NCBI GenBank assembly: GCA_937773775.1 | Contig: CALJVL010000006.1 | Coordinates: 163,440-227,439 of the forward strand | Length of the DNA stretch: 64,000 nt | From: an uncultured Flavobacterium sp. | GTDB taxonomy: Bacteria; Bacteroidota; Bacteroidia; Flavobacteriales; Flavobacteriaceae | Reading direction: 5' to 3' | In this document: positions 62,140 to 64,000 of the stretch, piece by piece | How the letters are laid out: the number at the start of each line of letters is the position of its first letter | How positions within the stretch are numbered: the first letter of the stretch is position 1 | The notes under the pieces: model-generated | Seen by the model: only the letters and a program-made list of their open reading frames with translations | Databases searched by the model: none | Told to the model about the DNA's origin: nothing | Made by a program: the position numbers and the translations under genes

Positions 62140-63580
62140 ATGAAAAAAAGCATTTTAATTGTAGCACTGTTTTCCTATTTTTATAGTAGTGCACAAGTAG
62201 TTTCTGAAAATCAAACAAAAAACAAAGAGATAACTGTTTACACTACTGCAGAAAATACAGCATTTAAACTAACGAGAACATCCTCAATTAATTTTGTTTC
62301 CGCGAGTCAACCATTGGAAACACAAATTTCTGTTTTTGTAGACCCTACTAAAAAATTTCAAACTTTTCTAGGAATCGGTGGTGCTATTACTGATGCAAGC
62401 GCGGAGGTTTTTGCTAAGCTATCTAAAGAGAAGCAGCAAGAATTTTTAGAGGCATATTATAGTACTAAAAATGGAATTGGTTATTCGCTTGCAAGAACGA
62501 CGATTCATAGTTGTGACTTTTCAACGGATAGTTATACGTATGTCGAAGAAAGGGATTCAGATTTGAAAACGTTTAACATTGATCATGACAGACAATATAG
62601 AATTCCATTGATAAAACAGGCAACAGCGATTGCGGGAAAGTTAACGATGTATGTTTCTCCGTGGAGTCCACCTGCTTTTATGAAAACTAATGGCACAATG
62701 CTACAAGGCGGGAAATTGAAACGGGAGTTTGACCAGTCTTGGGCTAATTACTATGCTAAATTTATAACAGCCTATGAGAAAGAAGGGATTCCTATTTGGG
62801 GAATGACGATTCAGAATGAACCAATGGCGACCCAAAGATGGGAGTCCTGTATCTATACTGCAGAAGAGGAAAGAGATTTTCTTAAAGATTACCTAGGTCC
62901 CCACCATGGAGAAGTCAGGACTAGGGGATAAGAAAATTATCGTGTGGGATCACAACCGTGATTTAATGAATCACAGGGCAAATGTTATTTTTGATGACCC
63001 GGAAGCTTCAAAGTATGCATGGGGAATGGGGTTTCATTGGTATGAAAATTGGACCGGAGGAGAGCCTATGTTCGAAAATGTTAAAAAAGTACAAGAAGCA
63101 TATCCTACAAAAAACTTGATATTTACAGAAGGTTGTGTGGAGAAATTTGATTCGAATAAATATCAGCTTTGGGCAAATGGAGAACGTTACGGTCGTTCTA
63201 TGATCAATGATTTTAGTAATGGTACTGTTGCATGGACAGACTGGAATATCTTGTTAGATCAAAATGGTGGTCCTAACCACGTTGGGAATTTTTGTTTTGC
63301 ACCTATTCATGCTAATACGGTAACAGGTGAATTAATATATACTCCTTCTTATTATTATATTGGTCATTTCTCAAAATTTATCAGACCGAATGCTAAAAGA
63401 ATCAGTAGTGTTTCCAGTCGCAGTCAATTGATAACGACTTCATTTGTTAATGAGGATGGGAAAGTAATTACGGTTGTAATGAATCAAAGCGATAAGGAAG
63501 CAAAATATAATTTATGTGTCGGTAGTGAATCGGCATCGGTCACCATTCTTCCACACGCAATACAAACCTTGGTTTATTGA
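62140..63580 (+). pseudogene. GH30 family glycoside hydrolase with a one-base frameshift
   Basis: Two frames (62140-62931 and 62906-63580) join to one protein of about 480 residues. The signal peptide is MKKSILIVALFSYFYSSAQ, followed by the GH30 segments FLGIGGAITDASAEVF, GIGYSLARTTIHSCDFS, YVSPWSPPAFMK, the acid/base Glu227 in MTIQNEP and, in the second frame, the nucleophile in IFTEGCVE and the C-terminal beta domain. The shift is one extra C in GGTCCCCACC near 62896-62903; GGTCCCACC would restore DYLGPTMEKSGL. Family members cleave glucosylceramide, beta-1,6-glucan or xylan. A sequencing error would give the same picture. Confidence 0.88.
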
Positions 63581-63586
63581 GTAAAA

Positions 63587-63619
63587 AAAAAGTCTCATTG
63601 TTTATACAATGAGACTTTT
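63587..63619. terminator. Bidirectional terminator between GH30 and DUF885 genes
   Basis: AAAAGTCTCATTGT and ACAATGAGACTTTT arms with a 4-base loop and A/T runs on both sides. Confidence 0.85.
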
Positions 63620-63647
63620 TGCCGTTCTGTTAGACTAGAAATTGGAT

Positions 63648-64000
63648 CTATTTTTCTCCAATCCAAGTATCTATTTTCTTTTCTAATAAAGCCAATGGCA
63701 TTACACCAGATTCCAGTACTTTTTCATGGAATTTTTTGATATCAAATTTAGCTCCCATTTTGTCTTGTGCTCCTTTACGTAGCTCCATTATTTTTAATTG
63801 ACCTATTTTGTAAGACAAGGCTTGTCCAGGAATAGCCATATAGCGTTCTATTTCAGTGGTGATTCCAGATTCACTTTCAGCCTCGTTTTCCATAGAGTAT
63901 TTGATCGCTTGCTCTCTCGTCCAGCCTTTACTGTGCAATCCTGTATCGACGACTAATCGTACCGCTCTATGCATTTCGTTTCCTAAATTCCCAAAATACT
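63648..64000 (-). CDS. DUF885 family protein, C-terminal part
   Basis: Partial: the frame is open to the window edge, so the start lies outside. Visible are the metal-site segment MHRAVRLVVDTGLHSKGWTREQAIKYS, ESGITTEIERYMAIPGQALSYKIGQLKIMELR and the end KFHEKVLESGVMPLALLEKKI, which match the C-terminal end of DUF885 proteins, putative exported zinc peptidases. The Glu-rich helix and the IPGQALSYKIG motif are typical. Confidence 0.9.
   Translation of the reverse strand, partial: YFGNLGNEMHRAVRLVVDTGLHSKGWTREQAIKYSMENEAESESGITTEIERYMAIPGQALSYKIGQLKIMELRKGAQDKMGAKFDIKKFHEKVLESGVMPLALLEKKIDTWIGEK

Overview
The window looks like chromosomal DNA of a Flavobacterium-type member of the Bacteroidota. 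The composition is AT-rich. Several promoters fit the Bacteroidota pattern TTG-N18/20-TAnnTTTG. DnaE carries a fused proofreading exonuclease, the BlaR1-type M56 protease ends in a TonB-like domain, and many proteins are lipoproteins or families typical of Flavobacteriaceae. The species cannot be fixed from the sequence alone.

Layout. 1-3.1 kb: the 3' part of a prolyl oligopeptidase, then a decayed YcbB-type L,D-transpeptidase. 3.4-9.8 kb: a small lipoprotein, a ribosome-associated HPF-like protein, an NTF2-fold protein, TrmB, a LysE exporter, an alkyltransferase-like (ATL) DNA-repair protein and an Fe-S cluster (Mrp, NifU, 2Fe-2S ferredoxin). 10-14.2 kb: DUF3050, acyl-CoA dehydrogenase, a TrmN6-like methyltransferase, RimM and ribosomal S16. 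15.5-20.5 kb: leucine genes leuC-leuD-leuA-leuB on the minus strand, with a recognisable promoter and a perfect palindrome in the leader. 21-27.2 kb: DnaE, thioredoxin, DUF58. 27.3-28.1 kb: two identical tRNA-Asp genes in a duplicated segment. 28.2-35 kb: a lipoprotein, DUF4184, glycosyltransferase, flippase-like protein, RuvC, HemW, GIY-YIG, cyclase and MmcQ/YjbR.

35.0-40.5 kb is the most interesting chromosomal locus: a nitric-oxide signalling cluster made of a receiver protein, an H-NOX sensor, a histidine kinase with an N-terminal HNOBA-like domain and five PAS domains, an Hpt-like protein and a LytTR response regulator. Three direct repeats of TTCGTC at exact 21-bp spacing precede it, which is the geometry of LytTR binding sites.

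40.8-49.4 kb is housekeeping: a PH/SHOCT protein, PckA, DUF423, saccharopine-dehydrogenase-like protein, BlaR1/BlaI and an M20 peptidase. At 49.5 kb a tRNA-Leu(TAG) is the target of an integrative element of about 6.7 kb (49589-56353), flanked by a 34-bp direct repeat of the tRNA 3' end. It encodes a tyrosine integrase, an RteC-like protein, an excisionase-like HTH, a winged-helix protein, a plasmid/phage-type replication initiator, a NYN ribonuclease-like protein behind an attenuator-like leader, a lipoprotein and an 81-aa protein. To its right (56.4-60.2 kb) lie decayed relatives of the same element family: a second lipoprotein copy, a broken 81-aa gene and several fragments of the replication gene 3' end, with a CHRD lipoprotein and an esterase between them.

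60.3-64 kb: a heavily decayed chromate transporter (chrA), a c-type cytochrome lipoprotein, a frameshifted GH30 glycosidase and the 3' end of a DUF885 protein.
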